Source: a bacterium
Lineage (GTDB): Bacteria; Armatimonadota; Fimbriimonadia; Fimbriimonadales; Fimbriimonadaceae
Direction of reading: 5' to 3'
Length of the DNA: 64,000 nt
NCBI GenBank assembly: GCA_027483535.1
Contig: JAIXUN010000002.1
Coordinates: 310,001 to 374,000, forward strand
A model generated the notes under the pieces. That model worked only from the letters and a program-made list of their open reading frames with translations. It did not search any database and had not been told where the DNA came from. This document shows positions 1 through 8,204 of this stretch, in pieces. Every line of letters starts with the position of its first letter. The first letter of the stretch is position 1. The position numbers and the translations under genes are program-made.

Positions 1-827
1 TCGATCGCGTGCAGGTGAACTCCACCGTAGCCGCCATCGAATCCGAACATGTTGCCAGAAAGGACCACCGTGTCTCGGTTAAAGCCGAATCCGGGGTAGT
101 CCAACCAGTAGTCGCCGAAGAAGTCTTCGGTCCGGTTCACAAATCGATACTGATACCAATCTCCGTTAGGGTCTCCGTCGTCAGAAACTCCCAAGAGGTA
201 GTGGCTCTCGCGGGTCTCAAAATTCACGTCCAGAGCGACCACGAAGTATCGGTTCGAGCCTGGATCGTAGAACGCCTTGGGGTCGAAGATAAAGCTGGAT
301 GGGTTCTGACCCGCAAAGAAGGTCGCAAACGGTTGTTGGAACTGTTCGTTGCCGTCCTTGTCGAACCACGCGAGCGAGGAGTTCACGACTTCCAGGACGT
401 GGTTCTGGCCAACCGCGATATCGGCGTCGGGTGGTTCCCAGCCGGTTGCACCGATGCCGGGGAACATTTTGGAGTTCTTCAGCGAGGTTCGGGGCGGGAG
501 CGAGCCAGGTCGGCGAACCAAAGAGTTCGCGGGTCCTTGCTTGTAGTCCCGTTTGAACTTGTGCTCGCGAACGAGTTTCTTGAACGGATTCTCCCGGTTG
601 ATCTGAGGCTGAATGCTGGTCGATCGGAACTTCTTGGCAGCAATCGGCTGCGAGAGGCCCTTGTCCTCGAACTTAACCTCTCCGTTGAGAACGTCTTGGA
701 TCAGGCTCACACTCCCCTGATCTTTTCCGGTACCGCTCCCCTGAACACTTGTGCTCTTCTGGGCGGCGCTGAGGGATACACACGCTAGGGCTAACCCCAA
801 CATCCCAATCTTTAAAAATTTTCGCAT
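1..827 (-). CDS. Secreted protein of unknown function, 3' end outside the window
   Basis: The reading frame on the minus strand opens with ATG at 827-825 and stays open to the window edge, giving about 275 residues with no stop. The first 22 residues (MRKFLKIGMLGLALACVSLS, then AAQ) form a typical signal peptide. The mature part contains DADIAVGQNHVLEVVNSSLA, then aromatic- and Asp-rich stretches such as YDPGSNRYFVVALD and GVSDDGDPNGDWYQY, which look like beta-propeller blades of extracellular proteins. I do not recognise a named family. A perfect TATAAT lies 35 bp upstream on the same strand. The plus-strand frame covering the same bases is a shadow. Being a signal-peptide protein, it should act in the periplasm or outside the cell. 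The true length is unknown. Confidence 0.85.
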   Translation of the reverse strand, partial: MRKFLKIGMLGLALACVSLSAAQKSTSVQGSGTGKDQGSVSLIQDVLNGEVKFEDKGLSQPIAAKKFRSTSIQPQINRENPFKKLVREHKFKRDYKQGPANSLVRRPGSLPPRTSLKNSKMFPGIGATGWEPPDADIAVGQNHVLEVVNSSLAWFDKDGNEQFQQPFATFFAGQNPSSFIFDPKAFYDPGSNRYFVVALDVNFETRESHYLLGVSDDGDPNGDWYQYRFVNRTEDFFGDYWLDYPGFGFNRDTVVLSGNMFGFDGGYGGVHLHAI

Positions 828-861
828 GACTAAGGACACATCTCGAACGTGAGATTTAGAG

Positions 862-867
862 ATTATA
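862..867 (-). promoter_or_regulatory. Candidate -10 box (TATAAT) for the secreted protein gene
   Basis: The minus strand reads TTTATAATC about 35 bp upstream of the start codon at 827, a perfect sigma-70 -10 hexamer. No good -35 hexamer sits at 17 bp (TAGCAG is the best there), so the promoter call rests on the -10 element and its position. Confidence 0.4.
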
Positions 868-1022
868 AACCCCGACTCGCGCTACTGCTAGACCCAAGTC
901 GTTCATTCGTCATTCCTTAACGAACATTTATGGTGGGCAACCAACGGACCCCACCGGTTGGGGATTTGCACAAGCCAGAGCCAGACTCAATACGTCCGGT
1001 CCGAAGAGGTATCTTTACCCCT

Positions 1023-2139
1023 ATGCTGAACTTAGAACAGCAGGAAGCGCTGTCCAGGGCCCGCGGTCGCCTGGACGCTATTGGAGGTCATCTTTGACCT
1101 CGATAGTCTACGCCTCCAAATCGCCTCGCTAGAGGACCTCTCAGCACAGCCTGAGTTTTGGAACGACCCGTCTTCCGCGAACAAGACCCTTCAAAAGCTC
1201 AGCCGACTAAAAAACATATTGCAGCCTTACAAGCAACTCGTCAAAACCGAGACGGATATTCGTGAGCTTTACGAGATGCTGAAGCTGGAAGAAGATCCCG
1301 CTACGGAAGCAGAAGCTGACGAAATGGCGCTCAAGTTACTCAAAGACTTGGATGCCTACGAGCTGAAGACCTTGCTGAGTGGGGAGCACGATGGCCGGAA
1401 CGCCATCTTCGAAATCAACGCAGGTGCGGGTGGTTCGGAAGCTTGCGACTGGGCATCGATTCTGTTCCGACTCTACAGCCGTTGGTGCGAGCAAAAGGGC
1501 TACAAGATGGAAGTCCTTTCCGAAACACCGGGCGACGTAGTTGGCTATCGATCTGTCCAAATGCAGGTGACCGGAGAAAACGCCTATGGCTTCCTAAAGG
1601 CCGAAGGTGGGGTTCACCGATTGGTGCGAATCTCGCCGTTCGACGCCGCGTCGAGGCGACACACGTCGTTTGCCAAGGTCGAAGTTCTTCCTGAAATTGA
1701 AGAAAACGAAGTGACGATCAACCCCGACGATCTGAAGGTGGAAACCCTTCGAGCAGGTGGCGCGGGTGGTCAGCACGTTAACAAGACCGAGTCGGCGGTG
1801 CGGATCACGCACTTGCCAACGGGCATCGTGGTGTCTTGTCAAAACGAACGGAGTCAGCACAAGAACCGCGCCAGTGCGATGTCGGTTCTTTTGGCCCGAC
1901 TCAGTGAGTTGGAGCGAGCCCAGTCGGCGGAAAGGGTGGCCGAAATCAAAGGAGAAGGAGGACCCGCCGCATGGGGTCGCCAAATCCGGAGCTACGTCAT
2001 GCAACCGTATACGATGGTGAAAGACCACCGTACCGGGTATGAGACGGCCAACGTCTCGGGCGTGATGGATGGGGACATCGATGGATTCATCGAAGCCTTC
2101 CTTAAGCAGAAACCATCCGAAGACGCCTACGTCGAATAA
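1023..2139 (+). CDS. prfB: Peptide chain release factor 2, expressed through a programmed +1 frameshift
   Basis: RF2 recognises UGA and UAA and triggers peptide release on the ribosome. The gene is in two frames. ATG at 1023 opens 24 codons ending in GGA GGT CAT CTT TGA at 1083-1097. After CTT (1092-1094) the ribosome must skip T1095 and continue with GAC in the +1 frame to the stop at 2137-2139, giving about 371 residues, close to the E. coli length. The Shine-Dalgarno-like GGAGGT, the slippery CTT and the in-frame TGA followed by C have the classical prfB spacing. RISPFDAA carries the SPF tripeptide that reads the stop codon, and [15 protein letters not shown] carries the catalytic GGQ loop. 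The shift should be autoregulated by RF2 level, as in E. coli. A hairpin terminator follows at once. Confidence 0.97.
1083..1098 (+). promoter_or_regulatory. prfB programmed +1 frameshift site
   Basis: The sequence GGAGGTCATCTTTGAC matches the E. coli arrangement: an internal Shine-Dalgarno-like hexamer, three bases, the slippery CTT codon, then a UGA in a weak context followed by C. Zero-frame reading stops at codon 25. A shift of one base joins the 24-codon leader to the RF2 body. Confidence 0.95.
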
Positions 2140-2143
2140 GTGT

Positions 2144-2162
2144 CGGCTCCTTAGCGGAGCCG
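2144..2162 (+). terminator. Hairpin terminator after prfB
   Basis: A perfect 7-bp stem (CGGCTCC / GGAGCCG) with loop TTAGC begins five bases after the prfB stop and is followed by the moderately T-rich ATCTTGTT. The weak T tract makes termination efficiency uncertain. Confidence 0.55.
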
Positions 2163-2219
2163 ATCTTGTTCCCAAAATTGAAACCGGAGCCCCGAATGGA
2201 ATTCGGAGCACCGGGTGGA

Positions 2220-3917
2220 ATGCGAACGATGGAAATGAGATTGTTAAGGACAACCTGGTTAAAAGTGGCACTTGCGGCCGCCCTCTTCACGATCACGTCT
2301 CTTTCTATCGCCCAGACATCTGAGCCTTCCCAGCAGCAAGCCCTTCCAAAAGAGCTTTCGGCGGTCATTCCGCCTGGGACAAACCCCGATTTCCATTCCA
2401 CCGTCAACGAGATCAAGCAACTGCTGACCGAGCAAAAGAACGCCCGGGCATTGTCCCTCTCTCAGGCGTTGCCGCGTCGACAGATTCGAGCCAAGTGGGA
2501 CGACAGTAAAGTTCCGGCTCCTCTCCGAAAGTCGTTCTTATTGGCAAGAGACAAAGCGGTTGGCAAGTGGGTGACCGTTCTCCGAAACATCTCGGTGGAA
2601 TGGGTGAAAGACAAGGCGAACATCGTCTTCAGTTTCACGCCCAAGCTCGGCATGCTGCCGAACAAGAAGGGAGTTCAAGGCCTTGCTCTTATCGGGACCG
2701 ATCTTGGTTACGATGCGGTGATCAGTCTTCAACGGGGTACCCCGGTGAGCAAAACGACGGACCGGGAAGTTCACAACGAGGTCGTTTACACCCTCGGTTC
2801 TTACTTTGGGCTCACCTCGACCAAATACTTTGGATCGGCGATGGGGAGGACAGATCAGCGGGCGACCGTGCTGCTCGATATCTCCAGCCGAGATAGCTAC
2901 CTGGCGCGCGAGACCCTCAATCTCAGCGAGAACCTACGGGAAGCGGCGGAGAAGAACTTTAAGCTTGCGGTGGGTGCGGCTCGGCTATCAACCGACACCA
3001 AAGCGATCGACCTCGGAACGGTATTCGAGGGTGACGTCGTTTCGACGCCGATCCAGGTGAACAACGTTGGCGCGGGAACACTTCGCTGGATCGCTTACGG
3101 AGATTGCGCCTGTGTCACCTCCGAGGGTCCCAACGAGACCATCGGTCAGTCCTCAGTTCTCATTCGCGCCGTGTACGACACCACCGACCAGATCGGCGAG
3201 GTGCGTCACGCACTCATCGTTCTCAACAACGACCCGGATAAATCGGAACTCATCATTCCCATCAAGGTCAAAGTCGTCCCCCGAGTTCGCTTGCTCCTGC
3301 CGGGAGGAGACAGCCGAACCGTGGTGCTCAAGCCGAATCAGACCAAGTTCGAAGCCATTCTTGTTCTAGCCGAATCCTGGAAAGGCTCCGTTTTGGCTTC
3401 CGGTTTGGTTGGAGGCCGGGGCACGGTGAGCATGCAAAAGTGGGAAGGCGAAGTTCCGGACACGTTCGGAGAATCCGGCAAGGTCGGCGCAATGGTGAAG
3501 CGTCGCGGTTATAGAGCCACTTTTGATCTCACCGGAGATCCCGTTCCGGGAAGGTCGTCGTTGGGGCTCTACGTGATCACGGGAGACGCACGTCGACCGC
3601 GTATTTCTTTGCCCCTCTACGTTCAAAGCGGTCTTGTGGCAATGCCAGAAGCGGTCTATTTCGGTTCCACCATGTCGGCGGCGGCGGAAGCCCAGGTTTA
3701 TCTCACCCGACCCGGATTCGACCTAAAAGTGAAGTCGGTCAAGTGTGAAGACAAAGAGGTATCGGTCAAGGTTGAGTACACGACCATCCGCGGCGAAGTT
3801 CGTCTGAGAGTGCGATTCCTCGGTGATGCCAAGCGGGTTCTTCGAACGGAAATTGTGGTGACGACCAACGATCCGCAACAGAAGACCGTCCGTATCCCTG
3901 TTCGAGCGGGCGGCTAG
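2220..3917 (+). CDS. Secreted DUF1573-domain protein
   Basis: About 565 residues with a signal peptide (WLKVALAAALFTITSLSIAQ). A DUF1573-like Ig-fold segment lies in the middle: DLGTVFEGDVVSTPIQVNNV, then GDCACV, then ALIVLNNDPDKSEL. The C-terminal 200 residues repeat the beta-sandwich style and end with IVVTTNDPQQKTVRIPV, so a second such domain is likely. DUF1573 proteins are exported and their role is not established. The start is uncertain: TTG 2166 opens the frame but overlaps the prfB terminator, while ATG 2220, 2229 or 2235 all leave an intact signal peptide. The next gene, a multiheme cytochrome, starts 18 bp after the stop, so the two are probably co-transcribed and may act together at the cell surface or in the periplasm (inference). 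Confidence 0.8.
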   Translation: MRTMEMRLLRTTWLKVALAAALFTITSLSIAQTSEPSQQQALPKELSAVIPPGTNPDFHSTVNEIKQLLTEQKNARALSLSQALPRRQIRAKWDDSKVPAPLRKSFLLARDKAVGKWVTVLRNISVEWVKDKANIVFSFTPKLGMLPNKKGVQGLALIGTDLGYDAVISLQRGTPVSKTTDREVHNEVVYTLGSYFGLTSTKYFGSAMGRTDQRATVLLDISSRDSYLARETLNLSENLREAAEKNFKLAVGAARLSTDTKAIDLGTVFEGDVVSTPIQVNNVGAGTLRWIAYGDCACVTSEGPNETIGQSSVLIRAVYDTTDQIGEVRHALIVLNNDPDKSELIIPIKVKVVPRVRLLLPGGDSRTVVLKPNQTKFEAILVLAESWKGSVLASGLVGGRGTVSMQKWEGEVPDTFGESGKVGAMVKRRGYRATFDLTGDPVPGRSSLGLYVITGDARRPRISLPLYVQSGLVAMPEAVYFGSTMSAAAEAQVYLTRPGFDLKVKSVKCEDKEVSVKVEYTTIRGEVRLRVRFLGDAKRVLRTEIVVTTNDPQQKTVRIPVRAGG

Positions 3918-3935
3918 AGAGCGAAACAGGTGGCG

Positions 3936-5267
3936 ATGAGGAAAGCGTTGACACGTTGGAGTGCATCCGGAATGGCAGGCGCCATGCTTGCCGCTGGGCT
4001 CTGGGTGTCACCCACTCCCAAGCAGGAGACTTCCTTTGAGACGGTGACCTTCTTTATTGCGGGTGGAGCCACTGGAGAATTGGCACCCTGCGGCTGCACC
4101 AAGCCAATGTCGGGCGGCATCAAGCGACTGGCGCGAGTGGTTCGCACCCGAATGGGAGAGACCCGCAATGCCTTCTTTTTGGAAGCGGGTCCGATCACGG
4201 CGGGTGAGGGTCGACAGAACGAGCTGAAAGCCGAGACTGTGGCCGAAATTCACTCCACGCTCAAAGCCTCTGCCGCGTTTTGGGGGAGCGAAGATTTGCG
4301 CCACCCGCTCGGCGTGAGAATGTCAGTGGCGAGGCTCATGGGTGCGCCTTTGGTGAACACGGACATGGCTCCACTGAACCTAGACCTCAAGCCATCTGTA
4401 ACGGTAGCAGGGTGGAAGGTTTACGGATTTTCGCGCCTATCGGGAGAAGCGATGCCCGGTTGGAAGCCGACCATGCGCGACCTTCCTAAAGGGGGCAAAC
4501 TCGTGATCCTCACCGATTTCACCAAGCAAGAGGCGACAGAATTCGCCGAGTCGGTCGGATCGCCCGCGATCATTGTCTACCGAACGGGTGGCGACGGTGA
4601 CGCCGGGGAAGAGGTGAGCCCAGGGAAATGGGTGCTCTCACCCGGAGGAAAATCGAAAAACCTGCTCACGGTATCGGTGGAGCCCTCGGGCAAGATGAAA
4701 GCCGAGGCGACGCTTCTAGACGAGAAAATCATCGATGACGCGATGACCGCTCGCCTCTACCGAATCTACTTAAAGCGCGTTGCCGAAGAGACTCTATTGA
4801 ACCGAGTCCCGCGAGAGCAAACCGCAGTTTATGCCGGGTCAGAGGCTTGCGTCTCGTGCCATCAAGAGATCTCCGAGCACTATCAAACCACGCGTCACGC
4901 ATCCGCCTTGGCGACCTTAGAAAAGGACGGTCACGATCGGGATCCTGATTGTGTTTCTTGCCACGTCACGGGCCTGGGCGCCATCAGCGGTTACTGGGAT
5001 AGAAAGTCTTCTCCAAAGATGGCGAACGTCGGATGCGAGAGTTGTCATGGGCCCTCCCGAGATCACGCGCGTGATCCAAAGATTCTCCCTGGGACTCCTT
5101 TAGTACTAAAGGGCAAGCCAGAACAAAAACGGGTCCAGCCGCTAGAAAGTTGCGTTCAGTGCCATACCCCAAACACGTCTCCAAACTTCCAATCTTTAAC
5201 GTTTTGGGAAAAGATTCGTCACCCGAAGGGTGGACAATCTGTGGACAACTCACAAAAATCTCGATGA
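3936..5267 (+). CDS. Exported tetraheme cytochrome c family protein
   Basis: About 443 residues (445 if GTG 3930 is the start; numbering here uses 445). After an N-terminal hydrophobic export segment, residues 40-280 resemble the metallophosphoesterase-like or 5'-nucleotidase-like N-terminal part often seen in such cytochromes, including APCGCTKPMSGGIKRLAR at 52-69. The C-terminal third has four CXXCH haem-binding motifs: CVSCH at 307 and 341, CESCH at 369 and CVQCH at 408, with further His residues (HYQTTRH, HPKGG) that could be axial ligands. This is the cytochrome c554-like arrangement. It should be periplasmic and take part in electron transfer; the partner is unknown. It lies directly behind the DUF1573 gene. 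The last codons carry two DnaA-box-like 9-mers. Confidence 0.85.
   Translation: MRKALTRWSASGMAGAMLAAGLWVSPTPKQETSFETVTFFIAGGATGELAPCGCTKPMSGGIKRLARVVRTRMGETRNAFFLEAGPITAGEGRQNELKAETVAEIHSTLKASAAFWGSEDLRHPLGVRMSVARLMGAPLVNTDMAPLNLDLKPSVTVAGWKVYGFSRLSGEAMPGWKPTMRDLPKGGKLVILTDFTKQEATEFAESVGSPAIIVYRTGGDGDAGEEVSPGKWVLSPGGKSKNLLTVSVEPSGKMKAEATLLDEKIIDDAMTARLYRIYLKRVAEETLLNRVPREQTAVYAGSEACVSCHQEISEHYQTTRHASALATLEKDGHDRDPDCVSCHVTGLGAISGYWDRKSSPKMANVGCESCHGPSRDHARDPKILPGTPLVLKGKPEQKRVQPLESCVQCHTPNTSPNFQSLTFWEKIRHPKGGQSVDNSQKSR
5229..5248 (+). promoter_or_regulatory. Two DnaA-box-like 9-mers in phase
   Basis: GGTGGACAA at 5229-5237 and TGTGGACAA at 5240-5248 are spaced 11 bp start to start. TGTGGACAA is the complement of TTGTCCACA, the high-GC form of the DnaA box. 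They lie in the end of the cytochrome gene, followed by an A-rich stretch to about 5320, and 158 bp before a DnaA-like gene. Two 9-mers can occur by chance, so this is only suggestive. Confidence 0.3.
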
Positions 5268-5405
5268 TTGCTTTTTGCGAAAATCGCCAAAAAACGGCGA
5301 AAAACGCAGAAACCGAACATCGCTACGAATGAGTTTTCGGCTTATCGGACCCTTGACCCACCGACCCCTAGGGTTCACAATTCTTAACGGGGAACTGATC
5401 GAGCA

Positions 5406-6425
5406 TTGGGGTTGAAAACAGATCGGTATTCATACGCTGCGGGGGTTGATTCTTCCCAACAAGAAGGTTCGGAAACCCTCTCGGAAGTCCTATTTCACCG
5501 ATCTACCCCGTCCTTCGCAAACTTTGCGGTTCTCCGATCGAACGTCCAAGCCGTTGAGGCCTGCCTTCTCTTCGCCAATCGAGGGCACGGTTTCGTCGCA
5601 CTCGGTGGTCCTTCCGGTTGGGGCAAGACCCATCTTCTCGATGCCACCGCGTTCCACATGGACCGGCTGCACGGCATTCGCCCTGAAGTGAGAAGCGCCG
5701 AGTCTTTCCTGACTCAGGGAGGTCGTTTCGACCAGCCGTCTGCCCTGCTGCTAGACGACTGTCAGTTGGTCGCCTCTAGACCGCGACTGAAACTGTCGCT
5801 GCGCTACCTTTTGGAGCAGAGAATCCGAACGGGCAAACCGACCCTTCTGGCGTACGCTTGCAACGCTTGCGATCGACCGATCACCAATCTGCTTCCGAGC
5901 AAGCGCTCGTGGATGGTGGCTCGCATCGAGCCCGCCGAGATCGCCGAGAAGGCTTCCTTGCTCACAAAACTTTCTGCGGCAGAGGACGTGCATCTTTCCG
6001 CCGCTCTCACAAAAGTGCTCGCCTCGCGATTGCACGGAAACGGTCGCACCCTAGTTGGAGCGCTTCGACGGTTACGGCTGGAGCGCAACGATTGGTCGGA
6101 GCGAGATTCGACCCTGCGCGCATGCGGCGTGCTCAATCCGTTTTTTGCCGACAACTCTGCCTGGGACCTCCGACACCGAATCTATCGAGAGGCCGAGCGA
6201 CGAGCGGGCGAGTTTTCCGGACTGAAAATCACCGAGCTCTCCGCCTACACCATGCTTTTCGAAGCCGATCTTAACGAACAGGCAGTGGCTCAGTATTTGG
6301 ATTGCGCACCCGCCGAGGCGTACTTGGCAGCCTCGCGCTTTAGAAGAATTCTTGAATCCGACGAGCAGGTGAAACGCCTCACGAAGAAGTTCGTCGAATA
6401 CGTCATTGACTCGATCACCAGATAG
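5406..6425 (+). CDS. DnaA/Hda-like AAA+ ATPase with a degenerate domain IV
   Basis: The 339-residue protein (TTG start, alternative TTG at 5412) has the DnaA-type ATPase core. SFANFAVLRSN resembles the entry to the domain, ALGGPSGWGKTHLL at 66-79 is the Walker A loop, and ALLLDDCQL at 113-121 is Walker B. The last 70 residues line up by eye with DnaA domain IV (AYTMLFEADLNEQAVAQYL for the helix-turn-helix, SRFRRILESDEQVKRLTKKF for the last helix). The DnaA signature (RDHTTV) is replaced by CAPAEA. So this is a DnaA paralogue or Hda-like regulator rather than an ordinary initiator. The CBS-GGDEF gene starts 11 bp downstream, so the two are probably one transcript. A standard dnaA is expected elsewhere in the genome. 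Confidence 0.72.
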   Translation: MGLKTDRYSYAAGVDSSQQEGSETLSEVLFHRSTPSFANFAVLRSNVQAVEACLLFANRGHGFVALGGPSGWGKTHLLDATAFHMDRLHGIRPEVRSAESFLTQGGRFDQPSALLLDDCQLVASRPRLKLSLRYLLEQRIRTGKPTLLAYACNACDRPITNLLPSKRSWMVARIEPAEIAEKASLLTKLSAAEDVHLSAALTKVLASRLHGNGRTLVGALRRLRLERNDWSERDSTLRACGVLNPFFADNSAWDLRHRIYREAERRAGEFSGLKITELSAYTMLFEADLNEQAVAQYLDCAPAEAYLAASRFRRILESDEQVKRLTKKFVEYVIDSITR

Positions 6426-6436
6426 GGAACCGATTC

Positions 6437-8155
6437 ATGACGTCTGAGAGACCTAACCGCCTTCCAATTGCAAATCCCGTATTACTACGCGGAACGAGCG
6501 TGAATAAGTACCGATACACTGAACCCAGGGTTTCGACGCCGGGGGGCGCCGTTCATGTTTCTGGGCTTATGTCTCAACAGTTTGTCGGTTATGGTGTTTT
6601 GAACGTCTGGGTTAGCCCCGACCACTTAGTGAGCACGGCCACCTACGTTCTAGTGGGGCACGGCTTGCGGGCCATGGGCGTCATCGATAACGATCGGAAT
6701 CTCATCGGCGTGGTCACCCTCGAATCCTTGGAGAGCCACAGCCCGGACGAGCCTGTTTCCAACGCGATGCTGGAACCGAGGCTGATTCTTCACGATGAAC
6801 CCCGGGCGAGACAAGCCGCCGACCTGTTCGTCAAGAAGAACGTGGATTACGCCCCGCTTCTTAAAGAGGGCAAGTACGCGGGCATGGTCACCTCGCACAT
6901 GCTCCTTGCCGCCTTGCGAACCAGTTTCGATCCGCTCACGGGACTGCCCTGGGCCGACGCACTGCGCAACTGGGGAATCGAGCGCTTGGAAGAGGGAACC
7001 GAAATTGCGATCATCTTCCTTGACCTCAACGACTTTGGCGGCTTCAACAAGAAGTACGGACACGTGGTTGGCGACCAGGTGCTCCGGCTCTTCGCACAGT
7101 TCCTGAACGACATGATCGACCCGCAGCAAGACCTTCTGGTCCGCTACGGTGGCGATGAATTCGCGATCGGGACCCTGCGAGACAGCGACCAGGTTCTCGA
7201 ACTCATGTCGGAACTCCTCTACCAAGGACAAACTTTGCGCCTGAGAGACGTTCCCGAACTCATCCAGTTTTCGGTTGGCAACTACGGTGGTCGACGTGCC
7301 AAAGAGCGGCTCGACGCTCACCACGGGGCGATGTTGGACAACCTCATCAACCTGGCGAGCAAGGATTGTCTGGCGAAAAAGCCCGCCGGAACCAAGTCGC
7401 AATACGTTTCAAGCTCCGAGCTGATGGCGTCTGAGTCCGAGAAAGCTGCGTTTGTCGCGGAGACAATCGAGACGCCGTTAGTCGATACGAATCCACCACT
7501 CCCGTCGGGTCACTCGGGCGATTCAACAGTCGCCGAATCCGTTTCGGAGCCGGAAGCTCCGAAGTCGCAAACCGACCTCCAAAACCTCACGGGTACGGCG
7601 GTGGTGCAGGTGGAGTCGAACGATGTTGACCCTTCCGTAGAAAACTCTGCAACCGATCTTTTGATCAATCGGGAAATCACGTCGGTCTCAGAGACGCCTA
7701 CCGTTTCTCAATCCGAAGCCGAAGAGCCTTCCTTAAGGCTGATCGACAACTCCGAAGTGGCCGTCCTTCCGGAGACAACGGTCTCCGTAGGCGAAGACGG
7801 CGAGCTTCCGAGCGTTTTCGCGGTGCAAACCGACGACTCCCCCAATAGCCTCACCCACGTCGCCCTTCGCCACAACGGCGAGGTGACGTTCGGCGTCGGT
7901 CTGCGCATGGGGCGAAGCCTGGAAGATTCCGTGGCGTACGCAACCGTGAAGGCGCTGGAGCGCATCTTCTCCAGCCGACAAATGACGGTTGATTCCGTCC
8001 AGGTCGAGCAGGTGGAAGGTTTGGATGCCGTCACCATCTACGCCCGAGCTTCGGATGGCTACACTGAGCGCAAGGTGGTTGCCCAGGCAGAAGTCGAAGG
8101 GTCGGTGGAGACCACCATCGCCCGAGCCACGATCGCCGCATTCTTTGCCGAGTAA
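6437..8155 (+). CDS. CBS-pair GGDEF protein (putative diguanylate cyclase)
   Basis: The 572-residue protein begins with two CBS-like motifs (about residues 43-160, e.g. GVIDNDRNLIGVVTLESL and YAPLLKEGKYAGMVTSHMLL). A GGDEF domain follows at about 163-330 with DPLTGLPWADAL, FLDLNDFGGFNKKYGH and an intact YGGDEF at 237-242. A cyclase with this motif makes cyclic-di-GMP from two GTP. No RxxD inhibitory site is visible just before GGDEF. Residues 340-470 are acidic and low in complexity. The last 100 residues form a separate alpha/beta domain (HVALRHNGEVTFGVG ... SLEDSVAYATVKALERIF) that I cannot name; it has the look of small regulatory domains such as that of LeuA. No signal peptide or membrane segment is present, so it is cytoplasmic. 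CBS pairs usually sense adenine nucleotides. Confidence 0.85.
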   Translation: MTSERPNRLPIANPVLLRGTSVNKYRYTEPRVSTPGGAVHVSGLMSQQFVGYGVLNVWVSPDHLVSTATYVLVGHGLRAMGVIDNDRNLIGVVTLESLESHSPDEPVSNAMLEPRLILHDEPRARQAADLFVKKNVDYAPLLKEGKYAGMVTSHMLLAALRTSFDPLTGLPWADALRNWGIERLEEGTEIAIIFLDLNDFGGFNKKYGHVVGDQVLRLFAQFLNDMIDPQQDLLVRYGGDEFAIGTLRDSDQVLELMSELLYQGQTLRLRDVPELIQFSVGNYGGRRAKERLDAHHGAMLDNLINLASKDCLAKKPAGTKSQYVSSSELMASESEKAAFVAETIETPLVDTNPPLPSGHSGDSTVAESVSEPEAPKSQTDLQNLTGTAVVQVESNDVDPSVENSATDLLINREITSVSETPTVSQSEAEEPSLRLIDNSEVAVLPETTVSVGEDGELPSVFAVQTDDSPNSLTHVALRHNGEVTFGVGLRMGRSLEDSVAYATVKALERIFSSRQMTVDSVQVEQVEGLDAVTIYARASDGYTERKVVAQAEVEGSVETTIARATIAAFFAE

Positions 8156-8204
8156 TCGCGGGACATTTCATCGAATGTCCCGTTTGCCGGCGTAGAACTA
8201 AGCA

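Noticed and set aside
9-788. Long plus-strand frame at the left edge
   Set aside because: The minus strand has a clean signal peptide and propeller-like repeats; the plus frame is a shadow of it.
5284-5300. Hairpin TCGCC/GGCGA in the A-rich gap as a terminator
   Set aside because: Only a 5-bp stem and no T tract on the plus strand; it may just reflect A-rich bias.
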